Positions 11,338 through 21,640 are shown, counted from the stretch's first letter. The stretch: DNA of 64,000 bases from Elgaria multicarinata webbii (GCF_023053635.1 NC_086172.1:91354181-91418180); one strand, 5' to 3'. A program made the numbers and translations. The notes: generated by a model from the letters alone, not told the origin.

Positions 11338-11411
11338 AATATGGAATTTAATGCATGATTTAAGAATTAAATGAAAGAGAGAGGTTGGAATTTAATGCAT
11401 GATTTAAGAAA
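11338..11411 (+). repeat. Short tandem duplication
   Basis: GGAATTTAATGCATGATTTA AGAA occurs twice, 50 bases apart, separated by TTAAATGAAAGAGAGAGGTT. No function suggested. Confidence 0.7.
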
Positions 11412-11767
11412 AGGTGTTAGCCAAGTTTTTGTTTCATGTTAATAAGTATATGTTTATTGATTTTCCATTTACAATCTATTATTGCAAAACAAGTGAAAGT
11501 AATACCATAAAATATTTAACACATTACAATAATTTAAATTAATCTGAAACATTTTTAATCTTAAAAGTGCTAAATACATTACATATTTGTACATATGTAC
11601 ATAGTTACATACACATAAAAATTAACATGCAAATTAGGGTGTTCTTTGATAATGACAGCTAGACATTTGATAATGGCAACAAACATATTCAGACTAACAT
11701 TTGGCTGATCAACATAATTTTTAAAAATACTTTAAAATATTAAGCTATTAGTATTTGTCAATTAAAT

Positions 11768-11828
11768 AATAATAAATGTAAAATACAGTAATACATAAAT
11801 AATATTACTGTATTTTACATTTATTATT
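11768..11828. repeat. Perfect 26-base AT-rich hairpin
   Basis: Arms 11768-11793 and 11803-11828 (AATAATAAATGTAAAATACA..., mirrored exactly) with a 9-base loop, abutting the tail of the antisense SINE at 11821. Confidence 0.8.
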
Positions 11829-12046
11829 ATATTTATACCCCCCTTTTTTTCCCTCTTTCAAGGAACCCAAGGCAGTTCACATGCTCCTCCTCCTCTTCCT
11901 CTCCATTTTATCCTCACCCCAACCCTGTGAGGTAGAATAGGTTGAAAGTCAGTCGCTGGCCCAAAGTCATGGCGAAGTGGGGATTAGAACCCGGATCTCC
12001 TGAGTCACAGTCCAACGTTCTAACCACTTCACCACACTGGCTCTCA
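11821..12046 (-). mobile_element. tRNA-headed SINE, Sauria type (antisense)
   Basis: Read on the minus strand it starts with GCCAGTGTGGTGAAGTGGTT (box A), GGGTTCTAATCCC (box B) and continues through the AACCTACCTCACAGGGTTG-type body (here TATTCTACCTCACAGGGTTG) to a tail with GGGGGTATAAATATAATAAT. Length about 225 bases, nearly full. Confidence 0.8.
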
Positions 12047-12089
12047 TACTGGCAGTATTTTTATACTGCCCTTCAGTCATATTCCCAGG

Positions 12090-12160
12090 ATGGTTTATAA
12101 AAAGATGATGGGGATTGTAGTCCAACACATCTGGAGGGCACTAAGTTGATGACACCTGCC
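12090..12160. mobile_element. Foldback MITE right half
   Basis: GATGGGGATTGTAGTCCAAC, ACATCTGGAGGGCACTAAGT: right arm of the CCTTCCCCAACCTGG family, beside the SINE at 11.8-12.0 kb. Confidence 0.6.
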
Positions 12161-13295
12161 TTAACCCCTTTTTTGTGGGATTACAAAGAACCTCTCCCAG
12201 AGGTTTCAGAAACATCTGTACTATCTGGTAAATTTTGCACTTAGGCAAATATCAATACCTACAAGTCATGATTATGCTTTCTAGAGGATAGATCCCCAGA
12301 CATCTTTTCACACTGGGTTCAGTATTGTTTGCTAAGAAGTGATACTCACATTACGCACTTAATACATGCAGATTGATCCTGGAAAGTCTGTGTGTATGAA
12401 AGAGGCTTACCAACTACTGACACTGGTCAAATCTCTAGGCTGACATCAACATGCAATGGTAACTGCATATGGATTTCATGCCTGTTCGTAGGAAATGCAT
12501 ATTTGAAGCTGGCCTTTGATGCACCTGCACAGATGATCTATCAAACAAAGATGTGACGGGGATTTTTCTTCTCTCTGTACAGATTCTGAGTGGTCTGCTG
12601 ATGCCTTTGTGTTCAAAATGGTTAATCAATTCATTAAGACATGGCTTGCAGAAGATCGTCATACTGGAAATGGCTAATTTCTTCCCACCAAAAGGCTTGT
12701 ACAGTATAATGTTATGTAAAAATACATTAGAAACATTTAAAGGTTGCTTAGGGGAAAGGAATGCCTATCAGATAAATATTAGTATGCTGGAAGACTACAT
12801 TATTTAATTCTACTGGTTCATGTCCTGCCTAAGAAGGGACGAGAGTTCCCACAGTCCAGGCAAATAAACTTCTCCCATTTCCTTTGTTTGTCTTACAAAA
12901 ATCCAACTCTTCCCATGTATAAAGTACGTACGAGGACTCATGCTGGAGGTATTAAGTTTACTGGATCCACCAAACAAATGCACATCGTTGTTACTCCATG
13001 TGGTATCCTGTTTCAGGTACACACACACATGAATCATTTTAATTTAAGAGGCTCTTGGAAACAGAAATGATGTCTGGAGAGGTTGGGAAAGGATTTTTTG
13101 GGGAAATGATGGCTGGATTTTGCCACCCGATCATGAATGTACAAAACACATAAGCCTGTTTTGTCTGGTTATATAGTAAACACATTTGGTGCTGTGAAAA
13201 AAAATAGTGTGATACTGCTTCATAATGCTTTTGTACTGAAACTCATATGTCTGCTATTGTTTTATATATAAAAAACTCCTTTTATTAATAAAATT
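12161..13295. other. Unique intergenic stretch
   Basis: AT-rich; open frames of up to 84 codons show no family features or splice context. Nothing called. The AT-rich stretch 10861-11767 is similar, with only a short CAA run near 10975. Confidence 0.45.
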
Positions 13296-13448
13296 AAGGG
13301 CACAATCCTATGCATATTTAGACAGAAAGAAGTCCCACAACCCCCAGCATTTCCCAGCCAGGCTGGGAAGTGCCATGATGGATCAGACCAAAGGTCCATC
13401 TAGTCCAGCACTCTGTTCACACAGTGGCCAACCAGCCATCAGCCAGGG
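13296..13448. repeat. MITE fragment followed by an interspersed repeat
   Basis: ATTAAGGGCACAATCCTATG (13295-13330) matches the 22.6 kb MITE. It is followed by GGATCAGACCAAAGGTCCAT, CTAGTCCAGCACTCTGTTCA and CACAGTGGCCAACCAG, a repeat also seen at 5.3, 20.1, 44.5 and 47.2 kb. Confidence 0.6.
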
Positions 13449-13596
13449 ATGAACATAAAATGACAGGCATTATAAATGTACCAATTTGGAGAGATCCTGG
13501 GAAACAGCTATTCTGAATGTACAAACTTAATAGTGTGTGTCTCAGCTGGAGTGTGTGTGTGTGCGTGCGCACACATGTGAAAGATAGACTAACAAC

Positions 13597-13710
13597 AGTG
13601 CTAAAAATTTCAGCTTCAGTTCTCATCAGTAGCTGCAATATTAAATGCCTATTAATGCATTTGATATCGCAGCTACTGATAAGGGTGGAAGCCAAAATGT
13701 TTAACGCTAT
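13597..13710. mobile_element. Foldback element, CATCAGTAGCTGC arms
   Basis: CAGCTTCAGTTCTCATCAGT, AGCTGCAATATTAAATGC is mirrored by GCATTTGATATCGCAGCTAC then TGATAAGGGTGGAAGC. Arms of about 40 bases with several mismatches. Confidence 0.6.
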
Positions 13711-13841
13711 ATGTAGTTTGAAATTACTCTGTTGTTGGTCTATCTTTCTTGTAGATTTTAATTTAAGACTGGTTACATCCATACTTGATCCAGAAGCTCC
13801 TTGTTGCTTTGCTGTTGTGATGTTTTACACCTCTTTGTCTT

Positions 13842-13843
<2 letters not shown>

Positions 13844-13894
<51 letters not shown>
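13844..13894 (+). repeat. (GT)n microsatellite
   Basis: Uninterrupted GT run of about 25 units, followed by a pyrimidine-rich stretch to about 14110. Confidence 0.95.
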
Positions 13895-13896
<2 letters not shown>

Positions 13897-14383
13897 CACC
13901 CTTCACCCACCCACCCCATTTCTCTCTCTCTCTCTAATCACCCTTCAGCTAAGACAGGGTGTATGCAAACAAACGTAACATGTATGTTCCTGCAAACCTG
14001 ATATTTGTTTAGTCTCGCTTCTGAATGTTTCCACTCTTGGCATCATTCATGCTGTCTTTCTTTCTTTCCCTCTCCCTCCCCCCTTTTTTTCTTTTCTTTT
14101 TTTCCTTTTGTGGTCCTTTCCTATGCCTGGAGCTGTTCAACTCTCCCTGTACTGGAAACGAACCCACCCCTTCTCCCATGCCCATTCATAAAATACTCAG
14201 CCTCCTGTCATAGCAACCCTGTAAACAAAAGTGGTGGCAACCAGTGTTGCTGATGTGTCTGTACTTTGATATATCCAGTAGCAAAAGCAGCGGAGCTTTA
14301 ACTGATTTGTGGCTGTTGGCAGTATGTTTCCTAGCTCTTCAAGCAGCAATGGTTTGAGAGCCAACCCACAGTCAGACAGTGGC

Positions 14384-14498
14384 TTGGTTCAGACAACACA
14401 CTAAACCATGCTGCTTAACCACAAAATGGTTAATGGAATGCATTTCCCTTAACCATTTTGTGGTTAAGCAGCATGGTTTAGCGTGTTGTCTGAAACAG
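14384..14498. mobile_element. Near-perfect palindromic MITE, GTTCAGACAACAC family
   Basis: Arms 14390-14433 and 14449-14492 pair over 44 bases with one mismatch, around a 15-base loop. Ends: GGTTCAGACAACACACTAAA and TTAGCGTGTTGTCTGAAAC. Such intact arms indicate a recent insertion. No coding capacity. Confidence 0.8.
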
Positions 14499-15254
14499 GC
14501 CATAGACTAAATGTGAAATGTAACTAAAGCCATGGCATTTACTTCTCCTCATGCCATTCAGCAGAAAAGCAGGATATACATATTTTGAATGAATGAATAA
14601 AATATATTCTCCATATCAGGACTCAGATCCTTTAAGTTCCTAGCAACACCCCTGACTCAAATGCTCAGAAGGAAAGCATAGGTGATTCGTTCAGATAAAG
14701 GTACCAAATCAGAGTGAAGTCATTTCAGGTTTCCTGCAGGAAGGGAATTGCTTCCAGTGGTATTTGCATTAAGGAGGCCTACTTCTTCCCCCAGCCCAGC
14801 AGCTGAATGAAACCTGGGAGAAATCCAAGGCAAGGCTGCAGCTGACTCACAGATAGTGGGCCTGGCAGCAGCTGCATTCCTGAGGCAAGTCATTGTGCGA
14901 GACTCAAGTGAACGAAAGTGGGAGGGAAGGCCGGGGACACATGGCTAGAAGGAAATGTGCACTTGGAGACAGCAGAAGACGCAAGTGGATTATGACGGAA
15001 AGAAGGAGAGGGAAAGCAATGTGCGTACATTAAGCTTCAAGGGATGAGGGCACTAAATCCCCATAGAACCACTTGGACATGTATTTGTGGTCTTCAGTAT
15101 TCCATGTCGCTGCTATTAAGCTCATTCTGAGTCAGTTAATCAAAGTGAGAGAAGTAGCTCTCTTTGCCAAATTGAATGGTCTATTGGAGCAGTCAAACCT
15201 GCAACTGAGAAAGCATTTCCACCCCCACCCCCACCCCCACCCAGTATTTACAAT
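14499..15254. other. Unique intergenic stretch
   Basis: No repeat recognised except a CCCCAC run at 15219-15242. A GCTGACTCACAG (AP-1-like) word lies near 14840. Not coding. The stretch 15741-16130 before the CpG island is also unassigned. Confidence 0.4.
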
Positions 15255-15590
15255 TTGCATTAATTTCCATACTGCTCAATAACTGAAGCTCTCTGGGCAG
15301 TTCACAAAAATTAAAATCTCAAGGTACAGCCTAAAATAAAATATAGAACCACAATATAAAAATACAAGCAGAATAAAACCGAGCAGCAATGCAGAGATTT
15401 AAAATACAGATTTAAAACAGCAGAGCTAAAAGACTGGGATGGTAAAATACTTAAATACTGGGAAAATAAAAAGTTCTCCACCTGGTGCTGGAAGGAGCAC
15501 AATGTAGGCTCCAGGCAAACTTCTCTAAGGAGGTTATTCCACACCTGGGTGCCACAGCAGAAAAGGCCCTTTTCCTGGTAGCCACCCGAC
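15255..15590 (-). mobile_element. L2/CR1-group LINE 3' end (antisense), same family as at 6.2 kb
   Basis: Same order as the copy at 6.2 kb: terminal hairpin (GAACTGCCCAGAGAGCTTC...), A-rich 3' UTR, and the ORF end with VATRKRAFSAVAP then a frame change. It is older than the 6.2 kb copy. It abuts another repeat at 15590. Confidence 0.72.
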
Positions 15591-15740
15591 TGGTATTCAC
15601 AAATGATTTATTAGTATCAGAGGCCATATGCCTCTCAATACCAGTTGCCTGGAAATGGGCAGGAGGGTGGTCGTGGGCCACTGTGGGAGCAGAATGCTGA
15701 ATTAGGCAAGCCTTTAGCCTGATCCAACAAGGCAATGTTT
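15590..15740 (-). repeat. Interspersed repeat, CTAGTCCAGCATC family (antisense)
   Basis: Antisense copy: GGTCGTGGGCCACTGTGGGA, GCAGAATGCTGAATTAGGCA, GCCTGATCCAACAAGGC. It abuts the antisense LINE end. Confidence 0.5.
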
Positions 15741-16217
15741 TTTATGTCCTCTAAAAATTGCCCAGGTGTTGCACCTATCAATGGACCTTCACAAATATAA
15801 TTCCACAAATAGAATGTTCACCTCATCTCAAGCACAAACTTTTTTTGTTTCCACATGCAGCTCCCGCCCATCACCAGAGGTACAATAATCCGGTGTCCAG
15901 TGAAAGCGCACGTGTGAACCGACGGGGCAGGGAGCTAAATTCGGAAGGGGCTTGTCCTCCACTTTTGCACCGGCCATTGCAAAGTCGCCAACACCAGCAA
16001 CACAGGGCACTGATTGATTGATTGTAATTCAGCCAGGGAGCTTTGTTAGGGGGAGGCATGCAAACGTCGCGAATGAGTGCTTTTATTCTTTTATTGTTAA
16101 TATTTATAATCCGCCTGGACAAAATCCACCCAAGGCGTCGCGATCAGGGCAGAGCTCCGCGCCTGGAGAAACATGGAGAGCGAAGTTGGGAAAGGGCGGA
16201 GCGACGGCGTCTGCCGA

Positions 16218-16230
16218 GGGCGGGGCGGGG
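16218..16230 (+). promoter_or_regulatory. Tandem Sp1-type GC boxes upstream of PHLDA2
   Basis: The run GGGCGGGGCGGGG holds two overlapping GC boxes about 230 bases before the start codon and 24 bases before the CArG box. This is a motif match only. Confidence 0.55.
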
Positions 16231-16253
16231 CGGAGCCAGCCGAGTCTACAAGG

Positions 16254-16263
16254 CCATAAATGG
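16254..16263 (+). promoter_or_regulatory. Perfect CArG box (SRF site), TATA-like, in the PHLDA2 promoter
   Basis: CCATAAATGG fits CC(A/T)6GG exactly and contains a TATA-like CATAAAT. It stands about 200 bases before the PHLDA2 start codon, right after GC boxes. That arrangement is typical of serum- and stress-induced genes. It may serve as an SRF element, as the TATA box, or both. The transcription start is not visible but would fall near 16285-16295 if it is the TATA box. Confidence 0.5.
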
Positions 16264-16459
16264 GGCTCTTCGCCCAAAGACAGCGAGCAGCCGTCGCGTT
16301 TGGCAGAGCCGGCGAGGAGATCGTAGCCAGAACGCAGGCGGCGCCCTGGTCCCGGCACTCGAGCGCACAGCGGAGCCGAGCGGCGGCGTGGCGGCTGCAG
16401 CAGTGGCGCCGGCAGGAGCTTTAGCGGGCAGCGAGCGTCGCTCGGTCGACAGCCGCAGG

Positions 16460-16891
16460 ATGAAGGGCCCGGCGCCGGCCGCGTCGTCGGAGGTGATCCG
16501 CCAAGGCGAGCTGGAGAAGCGCAGCGACAGCCTCTTCCAGCTGTGGAAGAGGAAGCTGGTGGTGCTGAGCAAGGACAGCCTGAGCCTCTTCTCGCCCGAG
16601 GGCGGCGGCGGCGGCGGCAAGGCCCGCGCCAAGGAGCTGCGCTTCGGCGCCATCCAGAAGGTGGACTGCGTGGAGCGCACGGGCAAGTACGTGTACTTCA
16701 CCATCGTCACCACGGACCACAAGGAGATCGACTTTCGGTGCCCGGGCGAGAGCTGCTGGAACGCCTCCATCACCATGGCGCTCATCGACTTCCAGAACAA
16801 GCGCGCCATCCAGGACTTCAAGAGCCGCCAGGAGGCCGCCGAGCAGGCGGCCGCCGGCACCCGCGACAGGCGCCTCGCCCGCGCCCCTTGA
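16460..16891 (+). CDS. PHLDA2: PHLDA2, pleckstrin homology-like domain family A member 2
   Basis: The 143-residue protein is almost entirely one PH domain (about residues 12-112). PHLDA2 (IPL/TSSC3) is a small cytoplasmic phosphoinositide-binding protein that restrains growth, best known from the placenta of mammals where it is maternally expressed. Recognisable blocks are [17 protein letters not shown] (16-32), [20 protein letters not shown] (58-77), [17 protein letters not shown] (78-94) and [14 protein letters not shown] (107-120). The basic K20/R21 and K30-R31-K32 are the expected lipid-facing residues. These match PHLDA2 much better than PHLDA1 or PHLDA3. The ATG at 16460 is chosen because the start MKGPAP...[12 protein letters not shown] matches the family start. 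The frame stays open upstream to 16043, but that lies across the promoter and is judged chance. A six-glycine run (48-53, GGC repeats at 16601-16618) sits in a PH-domain loop. The C-terminal tail is shorter than the Pro-rich human tail (human about 152 aa). The stop is followed by a splice donor at 16937. Confidence 0.96.
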   Translation: MKGPAPAASSEVIRQGELEKRSDSLFQLWKRKLVVLSKDSLSLFSPEGGGGGGKARAKELRFGAIQKVDCVERTGKYVYFTIVTTDHKEIDFRCPGESCWNASITMALIDFQNKRAIQDFKSRQEAAEQAAAGTRDRRLARAP

Positions 16892-16936
16892 GCCCGCCGC
16901 CGGCCGGCCCGAGCCCCGGCCCACTGCTAGCCGAAG

Positions 16937-18816
16937 GTGAGCGAGCGAGCGAGCGAGCGTGGTCGCCGTGGCCACGGTTCCACTCTTGGTCCCGGGCGCC
17001 TGTCTCTTCCTCGCCCTTACCCCCCCCCCCCACTCCCGGGAAGGTCTCGTCTTCTTCTCCAGGAGTCGGTGGGTCGGTCGGTTTTAACACTGCAGCTCGT
17101 GTGCGGCGTGATGCGCGCTGCCTTTGCGCTGTTGAGGCTGTGTTTCACACTTGGGGCCAGACGTGGGCGGGCGGTGGTGGCCGTTTTGCCAAAGGTTGTA
17201 GGCTGCGTGCAGGACGGCCTCGCTGGTGGGAGGAAGGCCAGGGGGTTGCACGGTAAGATTCCCGTAAGCCGGTTAGACAAAGGAAGGTCGGGTACGATCG
17301 TTATCCGCGTTGAGCAGGAAACACAATGGAGCCGCGTGCGCTTTAAACCGGGCGCCCGCAGATCGCTGTGTGTTTTGGGGGGAGGGGTTTGCTCTAGTAT
17401 GAAAAGATTTTGTTAGCAAATTCGGATCTAGGCATTATGAACTTTCCAAACATTGTGGTTTTTAGGTATATTCAATCAATAAATGTCACGGGAACTTAAT
17501 GAACACAGAAACTTCCCTTGGCAGCCCAGTCCACAAACAATTCTGGAGTGTTTGATCTAAAGTAGTGACTGATGAAATGATTTAAATCATTGATTGGTAC
17601 TAGATCCTCCAGCTTGACTTATTTTATTTTAGTGGCAATGCACTCAAGTAAAAGTGCAAAGTGGGGACAGCTCTTTCGGCACACTCTTACTGTAATGTCT
17701 CTTCTCCCCCTCTTTCGCAAGACCCCCTGCTCTCTGTTGCCAAAAAGGTACCTGTCTGCCTTTGGAGATCATAATCCTTGCAAAATAATGTGGGTGAAGG
17801 GTGTGGGTGAATGGCCTCCCATGTGCAAAACTGAAGGATTCCCCATGTCCTCCTAGTGCCAGGCAGGCTGAACTAGACCGGCTGGTCAGTGGACTCTTCC
17901 ATTCTGACTTGCCAGAAGTCTTTTTGGTGCAGATGTAATTAAATCTTAGAGGAAGGAGTGGCTCTTCCAGCTGCAGACACTGAAACTGTCCTCAGGGAAA
18001 ACTTAATGCTTATGCCCACTGAGGTTTATGCAAACCTAAATATGCTTAATGAGGAGTAAGTTTCATGGAACCCATTGGGATTTAGGATGTGCTTAGGACT
18101 GCACTGCTATTTATTGTTGAGGTGTCTAGGGTTTTTTCTTGGAGTGCTTTCACGTTTTGATGACGCTCTCCCACCTGCTTCATTCATGAAATTTTTCAGC
18201 AGCGGGCCAGATGTCATCAACTTCACTTACCACCCTTCCATGCTCTCTCTTACCACTAAAAATCCCTTAAGGAGGGTTGGGGGAAGATGAAATATCTGCA
18301 CCGTGCCTTCTGACTGGTGGTGCTTGAAGTCCTTCATCTGGGAGCACCCAAGGAGTGTTTTATTGCAGAAAGCCATTGGCGTACTTGGAAGGCCACTCAC
18401 TAAGCCCTTTAAGAAGTGAGGGCAAGTTTTGATGCTGAGCATCTAGAGCACAAGGTAGTGCCTGGTTCCAGTCTCATCAGACCCCATTGGGCATACTCAT
18501 TGGGGAAGATAGGAGTTGTAGTCCAGCACATCTGGAGGGCACCAGACTGGGAAGGTTCTCTATAGGTTGGAGGTCTGTACCAATTACTGTCAAGACTAAG
18601 TCAGCCACTCCCATCCTAATCCTAAATGTACTGCTGCCTAGGAAAACATTCCCATGCACAACGTACGTTGGATCTAAGAAAGTACACTTGCATTTTTGTT
18701 TTGTTGAAATTTACAATAAAAATAGATTAGAAAAAGCACTGGGTTAGCTTTCTTTGAGAAATACTTGCTCTTTACCATTGTGTTGACTTCCTCTATATAT
18801 TTTTCTTCCTCTCTAG
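16937..18816 (+). other. PHLDA2 intron within the 3' untranslated region
   Basis: The donor CCGAAG/GTGAGC follows the stop codon by 45 bases, and the acceptor is a pyrimidine-rich tract ending in CTCTCTAG at 18816. Human PHLDA2 likewise has its only intron after the stop codon. The stop-to-junction distance (under 50 bases) would spare the transcript from nonsense-mediated decay. The 5' end is still CpG-rich. The rest is unique sequence apart from a short AAGTAAGTC-type repeat remnant near 18035-18110 and half of a foldback repeat near 18480-18565. Confidence 0.7.
18478..18565. mobile_element. Half foldback MITE, CCTTCCCCAACCTGG family
   Basis: ATAGGAGTTGTAGTCCAGCA then CATCTGGAGGGCACCAGACT, GGGAAGG: right arm only, in the PHLDA2 intron. 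Confidence 0.65.
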
Positions 18817-19265
18817 AACATAATTCTGGATGGCAAACAAGATAAAGTATCTCGGACTGTGATTTGATTGCAGCAGAGCAAGATAACAATGAAGGAAAGA
18901 AAAGATGGGTGCTAGAGGTTGCTAGATTTCCTCAGTTCTGAAGCAGCTGCTGAGCAGAAAAGCCACGTTTTTGCTGAAAGGCCTTTACCAACCAAAGCTA
19001 CTTTGAAAACACAAAGGCTGACTAACCAAAGAGGAGGCTCAGCTTGCAAACTCCGATTTCATTTTCTATTTATAAGATGCAAAGACTATTCTACACCACC
19101 TGGTGGGGAAAACAAACTGTTTAAATTATTCATAGGACCTTTTTTGTATTTATTTTTGATGAATGCTTTTGAAGCAAATATCTGTCTTAACATTGCCTAT
19201 TTTTATGTTATTTTTGCATTAATGTGTCCATTGCTAATAAATTGTGTGAAATGTTCACTTTATTT
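18817..19265 (+). other. PHLDA2: PHLDA2 exon 2, non-coding 3' UTR, with poly(A) signal
   Basis: A strong acceptor precedes an AU-rich stretch free of recognised repeats, containing TGTATTTATTTTTG (an AUUUA-type instability motif) and ending in AATAAA at 19236-19241, followed by a T-rich region. Position and content fit the second exon of PHLDA2. No open frame of note is present. The start is supported by the splice site; the end is estimated from the poly(A) signal. Confidence 0.65.
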
Positions 19266-19433
19266 TACCACATATCTGAAGTGAATCGCCCTTTAATGGC
19301 TGTAATGTTCTGAGAAATGCTCTCTCAAAATCTGGCATAGCACTGAGATGTGCTAATGTGGACAAAAATCTCTTAACAGGACATGTTGCTCATGTGTTAC
19401 ACTAATCAATACCTACCAAAGATTGGGTGACCT

Positions 19434-19912
19434 GCAGGGCCGGCCCTACCATTAAGTGGTAGGAAGCAGGCCAACAGGAGGAGAAGGGGGGAGGGAAAGT
19501 GGTGCTCTCCCCCTCCAGACGGTCTGCTGCTGCTTGCCAGTGATGCCGGCAGCTGGCAGGCCCAAGAAGCAACAGCTGCTCATTCGTCCACACACCTCCT
19601 GTCTCAGCTGGCTTCCTTTCCGTAGTGGGGACATGCGCACTTGCATTGCCAGTGTGCTGCCTCTGTAAGGTGTTTGTCTCCAGGAGCCGCGTCGGATGGA
19701 CGCACAGGCAGAAAGCTCTTCGGGACAGTGTGCTGGCGACGGTGGCACATATGTCCACGCTAGGGAAAGTAAGCTGCCTGGAGGCAGGCAGCAGGTGCCC
19801 CGATCACACCTGGGGAGGGGGAGGAGGGAATTGCTGGACTGAGGGAGGGGAGAGGGGTATGGCAGGTTTCCACTTCAGGCGGCCACCTGCTTTGGGCCAG
19901 GCCTGGTAATGT
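19434..19912. mobile_element. GC-rich DNA repeat (CAGGGCCGGCCCTACCATTA type)
   Basis: Left CAGGGCCGGCCCTACCATTA; right TTTCCACTTCAGGCGGCCAC, CTGCTTTGGGCCAGGCCTGG. The ends only partly mirror each other. GC-rich interior without a gene. Directly downstream of PHLDA2. Confidence 0.5.
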
Positions 19913-20117
19913 TCTCAAATCTGCCAATACAAATGGGTTTCCACTTGTGTATCTGCCCCTCTCCTTGTAAAAAATGGGAAGCAGGAGAAGCAGCCAACTT
20001 GAAGGTCTTGGGGTGGGGAGTGTTTTGTTAACATGAAGCGCTTGCCAGCTTCAGATTAGAGGAAAAGTCATTTCCAGTTGTGCTCACCTAATTCTGATCT
20101 TTTCAAGCTGCAGTAAT

Positions 20118-20310
20118 GGAGAAGTTGTAGGAAAAGGCCTTTTGGATCAGTTGAAAGGCCTCTCTAGTCAACATTCTCTTCCCACAATGACCCACCAGAT
20201 GCCCCAATGAGAAGTCCACAAGCAAATAACACCATTCCCCTCATGTTCCCTACCCATTGGTATTGAGGGGTATCCTGCCCCTGATCAGAGTGCCATTATG
20301 ACTAGTAGCC
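20118..20310 (+). repeat. Interspersed repeat, CTAGTCCAGCATC family
   Basis: TTTGGATCAGTTGAAAGGCC, TCTCTAGTCAACATTCTCTT, CACCAGATGCCCCAATGAGA, ending ATTATGACTAGTAGCCC where the antisense CR1 end begins. Confidence 0.55.
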
Positions 20311-20316
20311 CCCTTT

Positions 20317-20605
20317 TCATAGAATCATGGAATAGTAGAGTTGGAAGGGGCCTATAAGGCCATCGAGTCCAACCCCCTGCTCAATGCAGGAATCCACCTT
20401 AAAGCATACCTGACAGATGGTTGTCCAGCTGCCTCTTGAATGCCTCTAGTGTGGGAGAACCCACGACCTCCCTAGATAATGGGTTCCATTGTCATACTGC
20501 TCTAACAGTCAGGAAGTTTTTCCTGATGTCCAGCCAGAATCTGACTTCATGTAACTTGAGCCCATTATTCCGTGTCCTGCACTCTGGGATGATCAAGAAG
20601 AGCTT
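20317..20605 (-). mobile_element. CR1 LINE 3' end (antisense)
   Basis: Starts on the + strand with TCATAGAATCATGGAATAGT, the reverse complement of the ATTCTATGA-type CR1 end, then GGAAGGGGCCTATAAGGCCA, TCCAACCCCCTGCTCAATGC and TCAGGAAGTTTTTCCTGATG, the typical CR1 3' region. 5'-truncated at about 20605. Confidence 0.9.
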
Positions 20606-20841
20606 TTAAAGCTTCCCAAGATAGCAGCCTCCACCACTCCATCTTGTTTAACCATGTACTGTGCGAAGATTTACGGCCTCCTCTCTATCCCAAATTGCCC
20701 ACCATCCAGTTTCTTTGGATGATCCCAAGTTTTCATATTATGAGAAAGAAAATTGTCTGCTTAGGAGATGGGATTAGGCAAATCTTCACCTCAACCCAGT
20801 GTCTGCAACATGAGGACAACCAACTTGCTTACCTTACAGCA

Positions 20842-21384
20842 GCCTCCCCCCAATCTGGTTCCCTCCATAGGTTTTGGATTTCAGCTCCAGCTGGCACAGC
20901 CAACAGTCAGGAACAACTGGGAGTTTTCAACTGGGAGGGCACCATGCTGGGGAAGGCTGCCTTACAGGATAATGATAAGGGTCATTTTGGTAATGTTTGT
21001 GAAGTTCTCCAAACACTGGAAGCACTATGTACATGCCAAGTATTTCTTATTCCCTGATGGTAAAAGGCACATTTTCATCACCTGCTTTTCTTAATGTTTC
21101 ATTTGTCCGCTTCCTCTTGGGAGCAATGAAGCTAGAGTGCATTTGTCACAGTCTACACCATGCTTCCCCATCCTGATGCCCTTTAGAGTTGCTGGACTAC
21201 AGCTCCCATCACTCCCAACCAACATGATCAACATCTGGAGGGTACCAAGTTGGGGAAGGCTGGTTTACTGGAAAGGTGGGGAATGTGTGCCTTTCCAGAT
21301 GTTGGACTGCAATGCTCATCAGCTCTAGCAAACACAGCAATTGGTAAGGGATAACGGGAGTTGCAGTCCAGCTACATCAGAATG
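20842..21384. mobile_element. Three foldback MITE copies in a row
   Basis: Copies at 20842-20960, 21162-21262 and a diverged one at 21276-21384, all of the CCTTCCCCAACCTGG family: GGATTTCAGCTCCAGC, CTGGACTACAGCTCCCATCA and TTGGACTGCAATGCTCATCA mark the left arms; CACCATGCTGGGGAAGGCT and TACCAAGTTGGGGAAGGCT the right ends. Confidence 0.7.
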
Positions 21385-21567
21385 ACCACACATGTCCCCT
21401 CCCTGACTGACAGAAATCAGCCCACCCACAGAAACTGGTTACTGTTGTTAGCAGGTCATCTCCACTGCAAGCACTCCGGCGGGGAGCGAGACGAGTGGAT
21501 GGAAGGAACATTCTGTCCAGCACCTGGTGCTGTAAGAAGTGCAGGAGTTTTATTCAAATTGCCTGTC

Positions 21568-21640
21568 GCCATGCTGAATGGGGATAATGGGAGTTGTAGT
21601 CCAACACATCTGAAGGGCCCCAGGTTGAGGAAGACTGGTG
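21568..21640. mobile_element. Half foldback MITE
   Basis: ATAATGGGAGTTGTAGTCCA then ACACATCTGAAGGGCCCCAG, GTTGAGGAAGACTGG: right arm only. Confidence 0.65.

Larger units (their letters stand above)
16130..17250. promoter_or_regulatory. CpG island over the PHLDA2 promoter and first exon
   Basis: This is the one long GC- and CpG-rich block in an otherwise AT-rich window. It begins about 330 bases before the PHLDA2 start codon and runs past the first splice donor into the intron. In mammals the PHLDA2 CpG island is unmethylated and imprinting is imposed from a distant control region. The sequence alone says nothing about methylation in this species. Confidence 0.85.

Noticed and set aside
13517-13978. 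153-codon + strand frame
   Set aside because: It includes a GT microsatellite translated as Cys-Val repeats and a foldback element; no gene features.
16043-16459. 139-codon in-frame extension upstream of PHLDA2
   Set aside because: It crosses the GC boxes and CArG/TATA-like site, has no family similarity, and the family start fits the ATG at 16460. The CpG island lowers stop-codon frequency.
16421-16975. Long antisense and +2 frames over PHLDA2 (up to 237 codons)
   Set aside because: These are shadows of the GC-rich coding exon; the PH domain frame is the only one with homology.
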